Positions 34,581 to 48,689 of a stretch of 64,000 nt of DNA are shown one piece after another. The stretch comes from Sander lucioperca (lineage: Eukaryota; Chordata; Actinopteri; Perciformes; Percidae). The notes under the pieces were generated by a model, which was not told the origin of the DNA, made no database searches, and saw nothing but the letters and a program-made list of their open reading frames with translations. The position numbers and the translations under genes are program-made. Each line of letters opens with the position of its first letter. The stretch's first letter is position 1. Location of the stretch: the NCBI RefSeq assembly GCF_008315115.2, contig NC_050186.1:17842402-17906401 (forward strand). Reading direction: 5' to 3'.

Positions 34581-36483
34581 TTACTTAAAATAGCCCAAAG
34601 TGACAAATAAATAACTAAGTTCCACAGTTATTGGACAGAAACCTGAAGAAGTATGATGCAGAAGTTCCTTGCAAAAAAAGATGCAAAAAAAGATACAAAA
34701 AAAAAAAACTCTTAGTGAAGCTACAGTAAGAAGGCAGTAAATGTAGGGTACTTATGCCCCGTCCCCGCCCAACCTACAACAGTGCTCTGGAGTGTATGTT
34801 GCCATCTGTGCATCTCATCATTAAGCGTAACTTTGATTACTATAACCATGTCTTCATTTTTGTTTTCAGAATGTGCTACATGTCAGCCTTTAATGTCACA
34901 TCAGAGTTATGTAGCGCGATGTCTCATGTAGGGCTGCGGTAAAACCAATTTCCACATGAGGAATTACACACATACCACTACATTACTGCTAGACACATGC
35001 TACTATTTAGCATCAGTATGCTTTCCGCAAAAGACCACAGGATAGGTACATCAGTCATAGAGTAAACTTCATTATTTAACGTTTCCTAATATACAGGAAT
35101 TCAGCTGCAGGTATGGCCTGAGTAAAACAATAAATCAAGGAGTCAGCCAGCAGTGGGAAACACTAGGCATCCCTCATTAGCTGCAGCAGTTGTAGCGGCT
35201 GGCAGACTGGTGCTGCATCAGGCCCAGGTCATCCTGGGGTCAGTCTGGAGGATAATCAAAGGTGTAATTATATCAGGAATGTCCCTCAAGCACAGTGACA
35301 GGCAAAGGCAAAGGATCTCTGACCAGTATCAGACACAGAACATGGAAGACTTACAGTACAGATAGAGACAATGAGAAACAGAAGAAAGATGAATGGAAGA
35401 AAAGGAATGAAGTAAACATGAAGGAAAGTTTAAGAAAGCCAAGATCCTCGAGCTGCTGCTGGAGAGAAGCACCGCTCTTGTAATAATGACACAGCAACGT
35501 GGGAGGATTAGAGTGACAATCGTGGATAGAGACAATGGAATACATCAGACATTGACATGTAAATAGATAACACAGGCACAAACTAGTTGTGAAAAAAAAC
35601 TCGAGACAAGGAACCCAGCTCGGCATTCATAGCTGGTGTATGAAAGAGGGGTGGGGGTGGGGTGGTGGAGGAAGATCAATCATGTGGAATAGCAAAAAGA
35701 CCTTTCAACAAACTGGCTTTCATCTTCTGACAATGCAACAAACTGGTCCTGATGTGAAACTTCTTCCTGAGGAGCAGGGGCCCCTGCCTCTAATAACTCC
35801 CCTCTGTGAACAAGCTAAATATTTAATGGAGGGCAAGTTCAGCCAAAAACCCCTCTCCTGTAGCATGCACAAAGCACGCATGGGTAAGAGGCATGGGAAA
35901 GTTAAAAGAAAACGGCACCCGTTCTGAATAGAGCTTTGACGCTGTGTGCAAGTGCATGTACAGCACATGTACAGCAGTTATTCACGTTCAGACACTCACT
36001 CAATTATCAAAAACACAGAGATAAAATGGCTATGTGCAGAGAATTATATCATGAGCTATTTACAAAAAAGCCTCATTTATATTACATCCCTATGGCAACC
36101 CTTGCCTCTAAATATTTATTAAGTAATTAATATAAAAGTTAAAAAGCCTCTGAAGCTTGAGATCCTGTGGTGGTGTTGTGGATAAAAAGCACAGCTCAAT
36201 TACAATTAATTCTGTTTAAAAGCCAAAGCTTAAACCAATGCCGTCTCAAATACATTTTGGGAGTAAAGTTCTCCAAAAAATGAGCCACCTATCATGGGAA
36301 ACACAAATGCTTTACTAGCTGATAATGTTGCTACTAGAGGGCACTTTACCCTCATAAATGACCTGCACAATCATAACCTGTAAAGTAAAAAAAAAAAAAC
36401 AAGTGTTGCTCCCATGTATTTATTTATAGATGCCAAGCACTTGCCTGTCAGAGAACTATTGAAGCTAAACCATAATGTATATC
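34581..36483. other. Non-coding stretch, nothing recognised
   Basis: A-rich slippage repeats at 34668-34710 (GCAAAAAAAGAT units). Several ORFs under 115 codons lack known domains. Confidence 0.45.
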
Positions 36484-36925
36484 CAAGAACAACTAACTAA
36501 GAGCCATGCTTGCTGCTCTGTAAGGATGTAATCAGGCACAGTGGTGCTTTGAGCTAAATGCTAATGTCAGAATGCTAAGATGCTCACTATAAATGGCTAT
36601 GTTGAAGGTATAATGGTTACCATCTTAATTTAGCAAGTTAGCATGCTAATACTTTCTAATTAACACTAAACACAAAATAGAGCTGAGACTGATGGGAATG
36701 TTATTAGATTAGCAAGTATAGTGGTCATAAACCAAAGTATAGGACAAACCAAAAATGTGACCTGATGACGAGGCTAGATGCTGAGGCATCACTAAAGTAA
36801 TTATAATTCCTCCTCTTGTGAACATGAATGTCTGCATAAAATTTAATGGCAATCCATGGAAGAGCTGTTGAGATATTTCAGTTTGAACCGACCAATCGTC
36901 TGACAGGCCAACTGACACACACCGC
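36484..36925 (+). repeat. High-copy fish interspersed repeat, class open
   Basis: Blocks TTAACACTAAACACAAAATA, GAGCTGAGACTGATGGGAAT, CATAAACCAAAGTATAGGAC, GAACATGAATGTCTGCATAA and AATGGCAATCCATGG follow the order of a repeat very common in fish genomes. This comes from memory; no second copy occurs in the window. It is possibly the 3' part of a retroelement. Confidence 0.5.
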
Positions 36926-39900
36926 TGGGAGGTGATTTTGATGTAGTTGTCACACTTGGAAGCAAGTGGAGGCTCTTTTTTGCTTATGCGCCCGGTGAGC
37001 AACCTGCATAGGAATGAATGGGGCACCATAAACGCAGCATCAATTTATCTATAATATATCCATGGACCAACATTACATCACCGACATCCCTGGAGCTACA
37101 CTGCTCGTATTACAAAAATGCGGGTCAATTCAGGGTCAGCAGTAGCCAAAGGGCTAGAAGGTGTATTTGATGGCAGCCAACCTGTTGAGATGACAAATAA
37201 GGTGTATGCCTAACCATCAAACCGACTACCTTTATATACCAAATGTCTGTTGGTCTACAACATCTTCTTTAACTTATACATGTTCTTTCCATTAGTTAAT
37301 TCAAATTTGCCGTGTATATTGCTGTATATTTAGTTTAAGACCACTCTGTATGCTTTACTAAGAGGCTAATTTTCCACCAGGTCAGTCAATAAAATGTTGA
37401 GCATGAGTCATTCAGGACATAGTGTCATTTCTCTGTCGTGTTTAATTGCTTCCATCATGACCCAACACACAGCGGGAACAGTGCTGTGCAATGTGCAGGA
37501 ATAAGTACCTGTGCTAAGGGTGTGCTTCACAATAACAAGCACCGCTTCCCAGAACTTTCACCACTAGTTAAAAACAAACAATACAAAGTTTTTATGTGTC
37601 TATGGTCTCCCACTTGGCACTGAGACAATCCCTTTTAATTACTGACAGTTCAGGGGAAAAAAAGAAAAGAGAAATGCGACAAGAGGGAAATAGATAGGCT
37701 GACATTTTGGCAGGCAATCAAGCATAAAAAGACTAATGGCACCAATTACAAGTGATGTGGGGTGGGTTAATCAGTGTTTCTTATACAAGGCTTGCTTTTG
37801 ATTTTCAAATAACTTTTTTTAAATTGTGTTTTACAGTGGATCGCTGACATGTATGCCTTGTCAGTGATTGTGAGAGGGGAGGGCTATTAGAGTGTTCAAG
37901 AGTACAATGACATTAATTAGAGTAGAAGTACTCCATGGGTGCAACCGCAATGGGCAGTTTTGCCCATACTTTGACCCTGTAGAAACTAATTAGGACACAG
38001 AGAACATAGGAGCACAAGACAGAGTACATTTTGTCCTAAAACAAATGTGAGAAAGTGTAAGTAAGTAACGTTGAACATGAATATTTGGGTAGAAAATGTA
38101 CATTTAATAAGATACATAAGGAAAACTTTATTTGCTTACATATTTCTATTCCCATTATGAAATAATAATCTTCCTTGCTCCCTTGATCCATTTTCATTGG
38201 TAATCAGTTGATGAATGACTGTGTTCTTTTCAGACAATGCCCAATTGCAAACACCAGCTTTTTGAATATTGTGTCACTTTTATGGTCATAACAATTTCAA
38301 CCCAAAGTCATTAACAGTTCCCCATCAATCATGTCTGACCCCAAAGTGAGAGATGTTACAATAATAATGGATGATCAGGTGTGGTGCTGCGCAGTTGCTA
38401 AGTACACCGTCATAAATCCTCGATACACAAACCATGATCCCGGACTGGTATAATATACATCATTTCCTTTTATGTACCTACTCGTTGCACCCCATTTCTC
38501 TGAAAATGTCCTTGGTATCCCTCTTTCTTTTTACTTAACGCCTTTCTCTCACTCTCTTTTATGTCCGTCTTAATGCATCTATGGTACCGTGCGTTCTGAG
38601 GTGAGGCAGTGAATAAATATTCTTTTTATATCGGTCACTCTTGCTCCTGGCAGCTGGCTTTGTCTCACATAAACATACAGCAATAACTCGCAAGGGATAG
38701 GAGTATTTTAATAGTTAAGCACTAAAATATTGAATTTTAATTAGAGCATCTGCATTGTGAATTTACCTGTAGAAAGATTTTCAGTGTAATTTCAATATTT
38801 CAGATGTAGAGAAGTGCTCACCTTTAAACCCTACTGTCTGCCTGAGCTGTATAAAGAAAGATTCTTTTGAAAGAGCAGTACATTGAAGTTGAAATATTGT
38901 ATGCATTCACACTAGAGACAAACTAAAACCAGCGTTTGAAACACAGAGGGTTTCAGACTAAATGTTTTAACACCTAGTACCCAGAACAGAAAACCTCAAA
39001 ATCAATTGTTTTCTATATATAGGCTACTGTAAAGTTTATATGCTATGTTGAAATGTCAACAGAAGACGGGACCGACAGTAAACTGGAAGCTACTGTGTCT
39101 TGCTGGTGCCACAGCTGCATTAATGTTATACCTGCGTTTCCCTGATATTTTTGAGCAAACTATAAATACAGGTTAATTAATACATTAAACCTCTGTGATT
39201 CTGCTTCTCCACAAAAGCCGTTTTTTAAGTCGATTAACTTCACAAACATAAATATTCACAATTAAAGTCCTTATTTACCAAATTGAAAAATAGAAATAGT
39301 ATGAACACATTTTTTAAAAGTAAATGACTTACACTCTTACTTTGTATGTGTAAAATCCCTAATTGACTAAAACTAACATAATTGTAAGTGTGCAAGTAAT
39401 TGTGTTCTAAGCATAAAGTAGGCTGGGGACATTCAAAACTGTGGCATTATTTTAAGTCATCTCAGGTTAAGTATCAGGGAACAGTAAAGTATAATATTAA
39501 CACATTATGGTGTCTGCTCTAATGCATTTAACTAATAAGCCCACCAACACATTACCTCAAAACTGCATAATGGTCCCCCTGGCAACAAACAGTGAGCAAA
39601 ACTCTTTGAGTGCCATTTTTCTCTTCTCCATTACACGTACGTACAGTAAGTCTGGAGCCAGTGCTAAGGCATGTTTATGGGGTAATGGCTAGTCTCAGAG
39701 TACTATAAGTGTCCTACGGCTATTGATCCAGGTTGGTAAGATTGTGAGTGAATGCTGGGAAGCGGAAGGGGTGTGCTCAGGAGTCTAGTCTGTCCACGCC
39801 GTCTGGGCTCCTGCATGTCCGGGGGTGGTCAGGGAGGCTGGAGACAGCAGCAGACTGAGTGGAACCAGCGGCGACTCATACAATGACTTTTTAATGGCTT

Positions 39901-42683
39901 CTCATATCACTATAAACTAATGAATGTGGCTCTGCGCAGTGAAACCTTACCCGCCACTTTGGTTTAAAAAGGCACAAAAGAGCAAACTATTGAGCGCTGG
40001 GGTTTCATCGACCAGCGGGGTCAAATTTGTTATATAGAGTTCAGGATGTGATTTCACACCAACATACCATTTTACAATTCAGTTCTGCAAGATGCATGAA
40101 CTTCATTAAGTTTACATGACTGACGGGATCCCGGCTCTGCCAAGACCTGCCCTTAGTGGTGCAAGATCACATCTATACAAACAGTGTATTGACGGCTAAG
40201 CTCTCTGCAAATTTCCCTTTATTATTTCGCATTATAGGGCACGAGCTTCAGTAATGCCTCAAACCCTACTGGACATCTGGCAGCCAAGGACTCTCCGGAG
40301 ACTCTGGCAAAAGAGCAGAACATCTCATGTGATGTCAGTGGACCTGTCAAAGCAATCTGTTTTCCTCTGCCATGGGTCAGAGGCCACAACACTGAGCGTA
40401 CACACACTACATATCACATATGACTAGAGTGCCGGTGCTGTGCCTCCAGCTATTCCACCTGTGCTCCTTTTTTCCCCTCTGCCTCTCTGCTCATCTTTCC
40501 TCATTATCTCTCTTTATTCCTTTCCATTTTCTCCCTTTCTTCCGTTCCCTCACATCATTTTGTTTTTGCTCTCTTTCCTTCAGCTTCATTAAGAGATCTG
40601 CACATGTTGTTCATACTCTGCTGCATCCTGCTCTGGTGTCCTTGAGAGCCAGAGTTGGAGGTAAGAGTGGGTTTGTTGTATTCATGCATCCCTTGGCTTC
40701 TCCCTGGGTAAAACTAGATGAAATGTGCTTCGCCTAACCTTGACGTTGCTCAACTCCCTCTCTGCTTTTTTTTTTCGGCAGAAAAAAGAAAATGGCCGAC
40801 TGGCAGTCCAGTGTGAAGCGCTTGGAGTAAAAAGTCTGTAATTGGGGGCCCTGAGCAGGGAGTCTTCACTGCATGTCAAGGAGAATTATAGCTTAAGGTT
40901 ATGAAAAGTATTTTTCGGTAAGGGGGGCTTTTCAATATGCCGCATTAGCTATCCTCATTTTCTTTCTCCTTTCTTCCTCTCTCCCTCACTTGATATTTCA
41001 AAAGGCTCCCATTCACTGATTGAACGAGTGCCATATCAGCTATGGGGTGTCTCCTCCACCTTCATTACCATGACCAGTTTCAATTCATACCTTAATGAAA
41101 GGAACCTTTGCTTTCACAACAGGGGATGCTATTACTGTCTATATTTCATAACATTATTACCATCTGAGGTGTGTAGTTATGCTGTGGATGTCTGCGTTTA
41201 GGCTTTGTGAACCCTCAGAGACCCACAGTGTTAATCAGCAAGGTTAGGGCACACTGTGTTGTCAGAGCAGTGAAGCCATTTGCTCCTAAATGACATTTCC
41301 TTTGTGGGTATGAGCCCATTTTAGCTCCTAATGTGGCATGTCACCAAAGGCCCAACATTGTATTCATTTTTAAAATGTAAAAGTCAAACAGTGGGAGACT
41401 TTATTAACTGTGATATTACCATACACCTTATCTATCTATATGAATAAGAAAAAAAAATATATTTAACTTTTTCAGACACAGGTATTCACTTCGTCTTCAC
41501 TTTAATCACATCTTTCAGGCACTGAGCCATAGATGGAGTCTCTGAGGGAGGAATCTCACTGACAGGAAATTATGAAAAAGAATTAATTTGACCTTCGCTT
41601 GCAGCAAGAAAAAGAGAGGGAGAGAGAAAGAGAGAACAGGGATAGAGGGGAGGGTGGATGGATGGAGTTGAGGGAGGTTTAAGGAGGAAGTGCCTCTGCA
41701 GAGGGCAGGATCCTGAGGATAGAGCTTGGATAATGAGAGCTCTCAGCTCCCCACACACTGGGGCAAGACATCTGATTCACTGGAAAGCCAAAAGGAAGGA
41801 CAGTAGACACCCTCAGCTCCTTTAGCCCTCAGAGTGAATGGTTTCAATAAAGACTTGGGAGTAAAGATAATCTACTCACCCATGATGGCTGACAGGAAAC
41901 TCAGAAAACGTGTGCTGTTGGCCTCCCACACGGCTCAAAGTGACTGAATTGTGAATTTTTTATTCAATTATTGAGCAACAAATCTGATACAGCATGAACT
42001 ATAAAAGTTTAAACAGTTTCAGACCCACTGTTCATGCGAGGCTTGCTCCTGAAGTGATTGGTGCCTCTTACCATCAGTCAACTTATCAATAACTCTAGGC
42101 TATCAGTCCTGATTGTAACACCTTGTTACATGTTTTTTATAGAGGTACAAGCAATGTGTGTGTATCAAAGTTTGATTCCACTCTTCTTAATAAGGGAAAC
42201 ACTGTAATGAGTTCACGGATTGCAAATAATTTCCTGTTATTTATTGGTATTATTCATCTTACAGATCTTGAACCTTGACCTTTATGAGTAAAGGTTGTTG
42301 TAATTTATAAATTTTCACCTGTTATTTAATATGTTTGATGGTGTTGAAAGCCAATTTCTCCAAATTTAAACTAATTGCATTTTGTATGAGAAAGTTTTCA
42401 GGCATACCTAAAGTCTACCTATAATTTATCATGAACCTTTATTATTTGCTTTAAGTATTTCTTAATTTTCACATAGACCTCAAAAAGAAAAAGTGTACTA
42501 CATTAATATTTGAAGCAAATACGAGACTTTGAGAGTCAGGTAAATGCACAAAAATGTAGTTTTTGGCCTTGGACTAATAGAAATAAAGGCACATTGGATC
42601 TGATGGGATAGGTTTTCTGAACTATTTAGGGCCACTTTCAGAAGTTCCAATTAATTGGACAGTTGGATAGGAACAAGCCATGT
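36926..42683. other. Longest plain stretch of the window
   Basis: Nearly 6 kb with no element ends, SINE or exon that I can support. ORFs stay under 106 codons, and the largest (40420) is a low-complexity Ser/Leu/Phe translation of a pyrimidine-rich tract. Low repeat density compared with its neighbours could mean selective constraint or simply chance. Confidence 0.45.
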
Positions 42684-43005
42684 GTTCCAATATCCATACT
42701 ACCATACTATTTAGTATGCCAGAAAAAGATTTAGTATGTCCTAACACATAGTATGTCAAATGCAGTATGCCAACAGTACCAGGATGTCCTACTGCATCGG
42801 GTTGTATTTTGCAGTATGCAAGCCAGCATGATTTTCTGGCTATTCTGCACAGCATACATGGCAACAGAGTCAAAGTTCAGGGCGCAATGTTATGAAGAAG
42901 AAGTAGTTTGTCCCAATTGTATGCATACTGCATGCAACCGTACTGTACATACTTTGTAAGTGCAGCCGCAGTACATGTAAAAAGAGAAAGTATGCGATTT
43001 GGAAC
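42684..43005. mobile_element. GTATGC-type MITE
   Basis: About 322 bp with ends GTTCCAATATCCATACTACC and, reversed, GTTCCAAATCGCATACTTTC. The interior is dense in AGTATGC/GCATACT motifs. No target duplication is read with confidence. It resembles a widespread fish MITE with a TCCCAAATCGCATAC end. Confidence 0.6.
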
Positions 43006-44121
43006 TCAGCCCAGGTATCTGCCACTGCCCCTGTCAACCGTTGTTACCTAATATTTGGCCTCCAATCCCTTATCCCACCATAAAAATCTAACTTTCAAAT
43101 TCTGATATGGCTGTGTTTGTGGGTTAGGCATAAGTCTAAAGTTTAAGCATGCGATTTCTTGAGTGTAAACCCAATAATTGCATATAAATAATCTTTGAAG
43201 AGCTACTTTAACTTTAAAGGACAACTGAAAATCTTTTTGCCAGAAAAGCCATCACTACAGTTTATAGCCAAGAATAACGAAGTAAATGTGTTGTTGGATA
43301 TCTAGATATAAGTAAATTATGTTTTATATATGTACTAATTAAGTATCATTTGAGTAAATGATATTTTGGCAGACAAGGTGAGATAGAATCACAAAAATTC
43401 TCACATGCTCACACAGCGCTACCGAGAGAAGCTAACAATGTTGTCTCTTTAGACCTGTTAGTATTAAACAGTTATTGATTTGGCTGCTTGTTATCCCACA
43501 ATCACCAGACTTTAAAATTAAGTGTTAATCTACATGTAGCTGGGGAAAACGTAGAACCCCTAGTGTGCAATTCTTTTCTTTATTTGTGCTTAGCTCAGGC
43601 AAGTTTCCCCAGTCACTCAAGATCTTCATGTCAGCAAATGCTACATGGTAAACTAGTTAAAAACCATGAAAAATAGAAAGAGGAGGACATCCTATTCAGA
43701 GAAGCTCTCCAACTGTAGATATTTCCTTTATGAAGCCATGAAACAGAGAGATAATTCATTAAGGTGCCTGGAGCAAGGGAACCAGAGCCTACTAAAGCAC
43801 AACAGGAAAGCTTCCTTCATTTACTGCCCCGGAGCCACAGTTAACTACAAAAGCTGTTTTGAACTTTTTCACCCTGGGATTTGAAATCTCGACTACAAAA
43901 TTGTGACTATTGTGACTGAGATTCATGCTTAAAAAAATAACTGCAGCTCTTGTTATCTTGAAGCACATTTTAATCACAAATGACACCTACACTATGTAAA
44001 AAAAAAACAACACAAAAACAAGAAGACTTTTCATTATTTAGAAAAATGTTAATGTTTGCTTCTAAGTATTCAGTGATTGATTGGCGGCAGCACTGCAATA
44101 TTTTACATTAATGGTACCTCT
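43006..44121. other. Non-coding stretch, nothing recognised
   Basis: No supported feature. Confidence 0.45.
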
Positions 44122-44125
44122 TTAA

Positions 44126-44560
44126 AGAGCACACATTATGCTTTTTCGTCTTTTCTGACCTATAAATGTTGTTATAACGTTGTATAGTCATGTTAAACGA
44201 TACCAAAGTGTCAAATAATGAGGTAAATGCATTTAGATGTGAGCCCTGCAGACAGCTTGGGTTAGCTCTGCCCAGCTCTGAACGCTAGGATCTCATTGGA
44301 TCTCACTGAATTTCCTGTGTTTGTCTTCGTCAATGAAATGGACTTCCCTACATGGTCATGCTGCTCCAGCTCAGACCTGGAAGATGACCAATCCCAACGG
44401 AGTGGGCTTGGCTGGAGGGGGAGCGAGGGGGAGGAGGAACCTAAACCAAGCTTTCGGAGGAGCTGCAGAAAGTGGGTAAGAGTTTCCCATAGTTTTTTGT
44501 GCGGTAAATCACGTCACTATAGGAGTCCTAAATCAAAAACTAGAACCAGAAAGGTAGTAC
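44126..44560 (+). mobile_element. TTAA-site DNA transposon, left part
   Basis: After TTAA (44122-44125) comes AGAGCACACATTATGCTTTT, close to the right end of the element at 21300 read in reverse (AGTTCTCATATTATGCTTTT). The matching right end was not found; the boundary given is approximate. The 89-codon ORF at 44296 is not recognised. Confidence 0.5.
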
Positions 44561-46653
44561 ATTAGCTGCTCGTTAACATTTAGAAAGTACCATAAAAGGT
44601 CAATCATGGATTGGAGCAAACAAACTTCTCACCAACTTCTGATGGACAATAACGGGCACAAATTCACAAAAGTGAAGGAAAGTGAAACTGTGAAGCATCT
44701 ATGTCTAATTTCTTTCAAAGTTGTCTTCGTCCTCTCAATGAGACTCTGTTACAGTAAATGAAGCATAAACAGCGGGGCCTGTGTCTACATTCACAGATTA
44801 GCGCTATGTACTCAGAAAACCACTTTTATAGAACTCTGTCGGCTGTGTAATTCAAGTTTCTTTTAAGACTGATGATTTCACAAGCCAGTAATAGCATATT
44901 TACTGGCATAGGAGTGTTATTGAAAACTCTGAAATGGTTATAAGCATGAAATTGAATACAGAAGAAGAGTAAAATTAGATTTTTTCTTCTTTTTCTGAGA
45001 AGTGGAGAAATGCAAAGGCTTAACGGCTTCCAATCTTTGTATTAGAGTTAATTCAGAGAGATTCAGCTCAGTCACTAAAGGCCTTTACACGCAACTATTT
45101 GAACAGTTAAATGCCATCATCAGGAAAACAACCTAATTAATCAGAACATTCTCATTTTGCCTTCTCCATTGTCTCAAAGTCTGACTTTTTAAGATGTCAG
45201 AGGGGTTAATATGAAGTCATAACACACTTTCATTCGCCAGAAGAGAGACAGATGCTGTTGCTTAACACCCTGCCCTCTACATTTTGTCTCAGGTGCAGAA
45301 AGATTTCTATTTGTTTCTATGGATACACATATTGGCTAACCTATAACATAAAAGCTAAATATAAAACTGTACAATGAATGTCTGTCTCAGTCGCAGACAA
45401 TTACCTATATATATATATACCTATATAACAAACGCCTACCTGTATTGTGTTTTAAATCATTAATTTTCTTCTATGTGTTGATCTTTTGTTAGATGTCCTT
45501 CCTTTTTATATTTTACTTGTTTTTTTTTACGTGTTTTATAAAAGTATTTTTTTCTGTTGACTGTAACTTTTCATTTCCTCCCTTTTGAAACACAACTGTA
45601 CTTGGCAAGAGCTTTTCAATAAAAGAAAATCTTCCCATTGACTGTCAAAAATAAGGTTTTATCTTACATCATAAGACGCTATAAGATTTTCAATACTGTT
45701 CTGGAATGAAAACCGTATAACTCCAGTTTTGTTGATTGTCACAAAAACGTCAGCAGGACGTGCTCTTTTCCTGATGACTTTAGGAAATTTGCCAACTTTT
45801 AAGATGTCACTTTGATGTAGGAATTGTAGTCAACCGAGAATACAAGGCTATTCTTTTTGCATTTCCTCAGAAATTGGAAAGTTAAGGTTGGAAAAACACA
45901 TTTCACCATTGTTGAAAACAATTTAACATTTGAATATATTTTCAATTGATGTAATTTCATTTAGGAGAAAAAAACACTTTCACCTTCCAGCACTAGCACT
46001 ATCAGCTCCTCACAACTATTTCTCAGTATGGCTATGTTCAGAAGATTGTGTCTTCCTGTGAGTTTCACGCACAGAAACTCGAGTGAAGATAATTACCTCT
46101 TCTGAAGAGTCCATCATGTTTTTTTTAATCCTCTGTGTCCTCCTTGGCTACTAGCAACTGTGTGGAGGGTGGAGTGGGGGGGGGGGGCTTGTATCATGTG
46201 GACACTTAAAATTCCTCATGGGGGAGACAGAAACTACGCACTATAGCTTTAAGTTGAATGTTATTTTATAAACACATTATCAAGAACAAATGCAAAAAAC
46301 AAATGTTTTCTTTCACTGTTACATGAGTTGCTGTTGTGCAAATAAGAATAAGCAAGCTAAAATTTGCTTCAGTTTTTAAACACAAGCAGGCAAGTTAGGC
46401 TTTGTCATGATGACTTCAGTTTTGACTGATGTGTTGTTATTATGTCAAGTTATTACGTAGAATTAATGTTAACAGCACTATTGATGTCATGTGCAATTAG
46501 TGTCCTAATTCGTACTTGATTTATATAATCATATATAATGTCATCCTTAACTGGTCCGTATGCCTTAAAACAAAATGATTGTTGGATTGTCGAACAGTGT
46601 CTGAAACCTCCTCCACCCCCACACCTTTCGATTTCAGAATTGTGGAGGGTGCC
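44561..46653. other. Non-coding stretch, nothing firm
   Basis: A short G13 run at 46171-46186. 45960-46255 ends in CTATAGCTTTAAG and may be another old TTAA-site element, but only one side is visible. Confidence 0.35.
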
Positions 46654-46657
46654 TTAA

Positions 46658-47117
46658 AGTAACTATATTATATGGAACTTTAAATGTTTCTAAAAGTGTG
46701 ATCATAAATAACCAGCAAACGAGACTAACAGTGAAAAGAACTCTGTTTTATATAGTTTTTTCCCGGGTGCAATTTTTTCCCGCAAAGTCACAAAATAATT
46801 TACGGCAGGTAGGCGGCACTACAGAGTACACATTCTGATGTGTCATAGATTTCAGCGTAACACCGGAAAAGCCTTTGTTAGCTTATCCAGCCAGGTAAAA
46901 GGTAGCAGGAGATTTCTTTAAATAGGCCTAATTCTATTTTAATTATATAGTTATAGGTGATACTGGGGCAGGGCCATCACAAAAAAATGAAATTAAACGA
47001 AGAACTAAAGAACTAAAAGCTAAAAGGGAAAGTGACAGACGATGGTCGGGCTTTCAACAGATGGAGACAATTACGAGATTGTAAATGATTCAAAAACGAC
47101 CCGGAATTGTCTCTCAG
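46658..47117 (+). mobile_element. Candidate TTAA-site element, left part with exon-like end
   Basis: TTAA at 46654-46657 is followed by AGTAACTATATTATATGGAA. The composition is CpG-richer (GGCGGCACTACAGAGTACAC, CAGCGTAACACCGG). It runs into the exon-like stretch described next. No right end was found, so this is a hypothesis. Confidence 0.35.
47032..47117 (+). pseudogene. Decayed exon-like stretch before a splice donor
   Basis: One frame reads VTDDGRAFNRWRQLRDCK, a stop (TGA), then FKNDPELSLR, ending at CTCAG followed by GTATGT, a consensus donor. The WRxLRD-xxFKxDPEL pattern resembles the N-terminal exon of some transposon-linked fish proteins, with the TGA in place of what may have been a Gly codon. 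The family is not named. It looks dead. Confidence 0.3.
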
Positions 47118-47609
47118 GTATGTAATGTGGCTCCTAAGTCAGTAGCCTACATTAAATAACGTCCCCCTTCCATTAAGCGCCCGGTTTTTGTTTCGTTTCA
47201 GTCCGTGTTTGTGTTGGCCTACTATTTTCTATCCCTTGTCCCCCTGTAGTTCTGTAAAGCATCCTTGGGTTTCATGAAATTCGCTACATCAATCTAAGTT
47301 ATTATTACGTTGGTTGCTACAACAATCGCTTAATGCTTTGGCTCGTGACACAGTGACAGTGATACCCGGTTTAGCTCACGATACATCCAAAGTAGGCAAA
47401 GTTACTGTATGCAACACTTGAAATTCAATGATGCATCTGTATCGTATTCTCTTATTTTAAATTCATGATTTTCTCTCTGAGCAAAACATTCATTGCAACT
47501 ATGTGACATTCCGGTAAAGCTAACTCAGTAATACAGCACCGTAAAGAAAATACCTTTACGACAGCAGGTGTGATAAAAACACTACCGCTTCTGTCCAAAA
47601 CGGCCACTA
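47118..47609. other. Non-coding stretch, nothing recognised
   Basis: May continue the candidate element to the left; no end is visible. Confidence 0.4.
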
Positions 47610-47617
47610 GAATCAAC

Positions 47618-47944
47618 TAGAGCTGGGCGATATGGAGAAAATCAAACATCACAATATTTTTGACCAAATACATCGATGTCGATATTGTGGCGATATTGAA
47701 GAGTTCACTATTGGTGCTTTCACAAATATTTACACAATGAGAGGTTTGATAAATAATCACCAATAATGTGGATACCATGGCAAATTATAAAACAGTAAGT
47801 AAGTCCGGTAAGTCCAGAAAATTACATCACTTCACTGTAATGTAATACGTGTGTCATATCACGATATTACGATATCCAAAATGTAAGACGATATCTAGCC
47901 TCATATATCATGTCGATATAATATTAATATATTGCCTAGCCCTA
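47618..47944. mobile_element. hAT-like MITE with TAGAGCTGGGCGATAT ends
   Basis: A 327-bp element. Ends TAGAGCTGGGCGATAT and, reversed, TAGGGCTAGGCAATAT agree at 13 of 16. Flanks GAATCAAC (47610-47617) and GAATCAAA (47945-47952) give an 8-bp target duplication with one mismatch, as expected for hAT. The interior is rich in CGATATC/ATATCG motifs. No ORF. Confidence 0.82.
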
Positions 47945-47952
47945 GAATCAAA

Positions 47953-48354
47953 ACAAACTTAAAGTTATATGTAGCCACTTCAAATATTTTTTGTAACTTC
48001 CCGAAAATGACAATTCGACAATCATGCACATTTTAAGCAGTGATTTGGCTAATTGTGCAGATCTGAGAAAGTAAGCAAGGTTTGACCTTCTTTATAAAGC
48101 TCTATTATGTCACTCTCCACACAGATACAGTACTTCTGTCACGACTAAGCAAGGGTGTAGTTGTGAAGGGAATGGTGGAGCTAAGTGCCCTTGCATTGCA
48201 CCCTGCACTGACTCCAAAGTGCCACTATCAGGTCATCCACTCAACAATCCAAGGCTGTTGTTTGGGTATCACTTCCTATTTGGAGTGCCTTGGTCCTTCT
48301 CTGTTGACTGTAAGCAATAAGTGATGATCCTCCACACTCTGCCATCCCCGTGGC
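47953..48354. other. Non-coding stretch, nothing recognised
   Basis: An 80-codon ORF at 48082 has no known domain. Confidence 0.45.
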
Positions 48355-48440
<86 letters not shown>

Positions 48441-48458
48441 GGGGGGGGAGAGAGAGAA
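48355..48458. repeat. (GAAA)n(GA)n microsatellite
   Basis: GAAA units, then more than 35 GA units, then a G run and GA units again. A long polypurine tract of this kind can adopt triplex structure. Confidence 0.97.
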
Positions 48459-48689
48459 TCTAATTATTTCCCTCCCATGGCCCAGCAAGCCTTAAAGGTT
48501 AATCACTGTCCGTCTAGCTAATTCTGTCTGGGTACACTGCAGTAATTACAACACCTTGCTCCCTCTCGCCTGCTCTCTCGCCTCTTCCTCTATTGTGTAC
48601 CTTGCTCACTCCAGCGCTCTCCTCTGTGCATTCTCTCATTATAGTTAGTGAATGTCTCTCCGTCTCCCAAACTCTATCATCTCTGTCTT

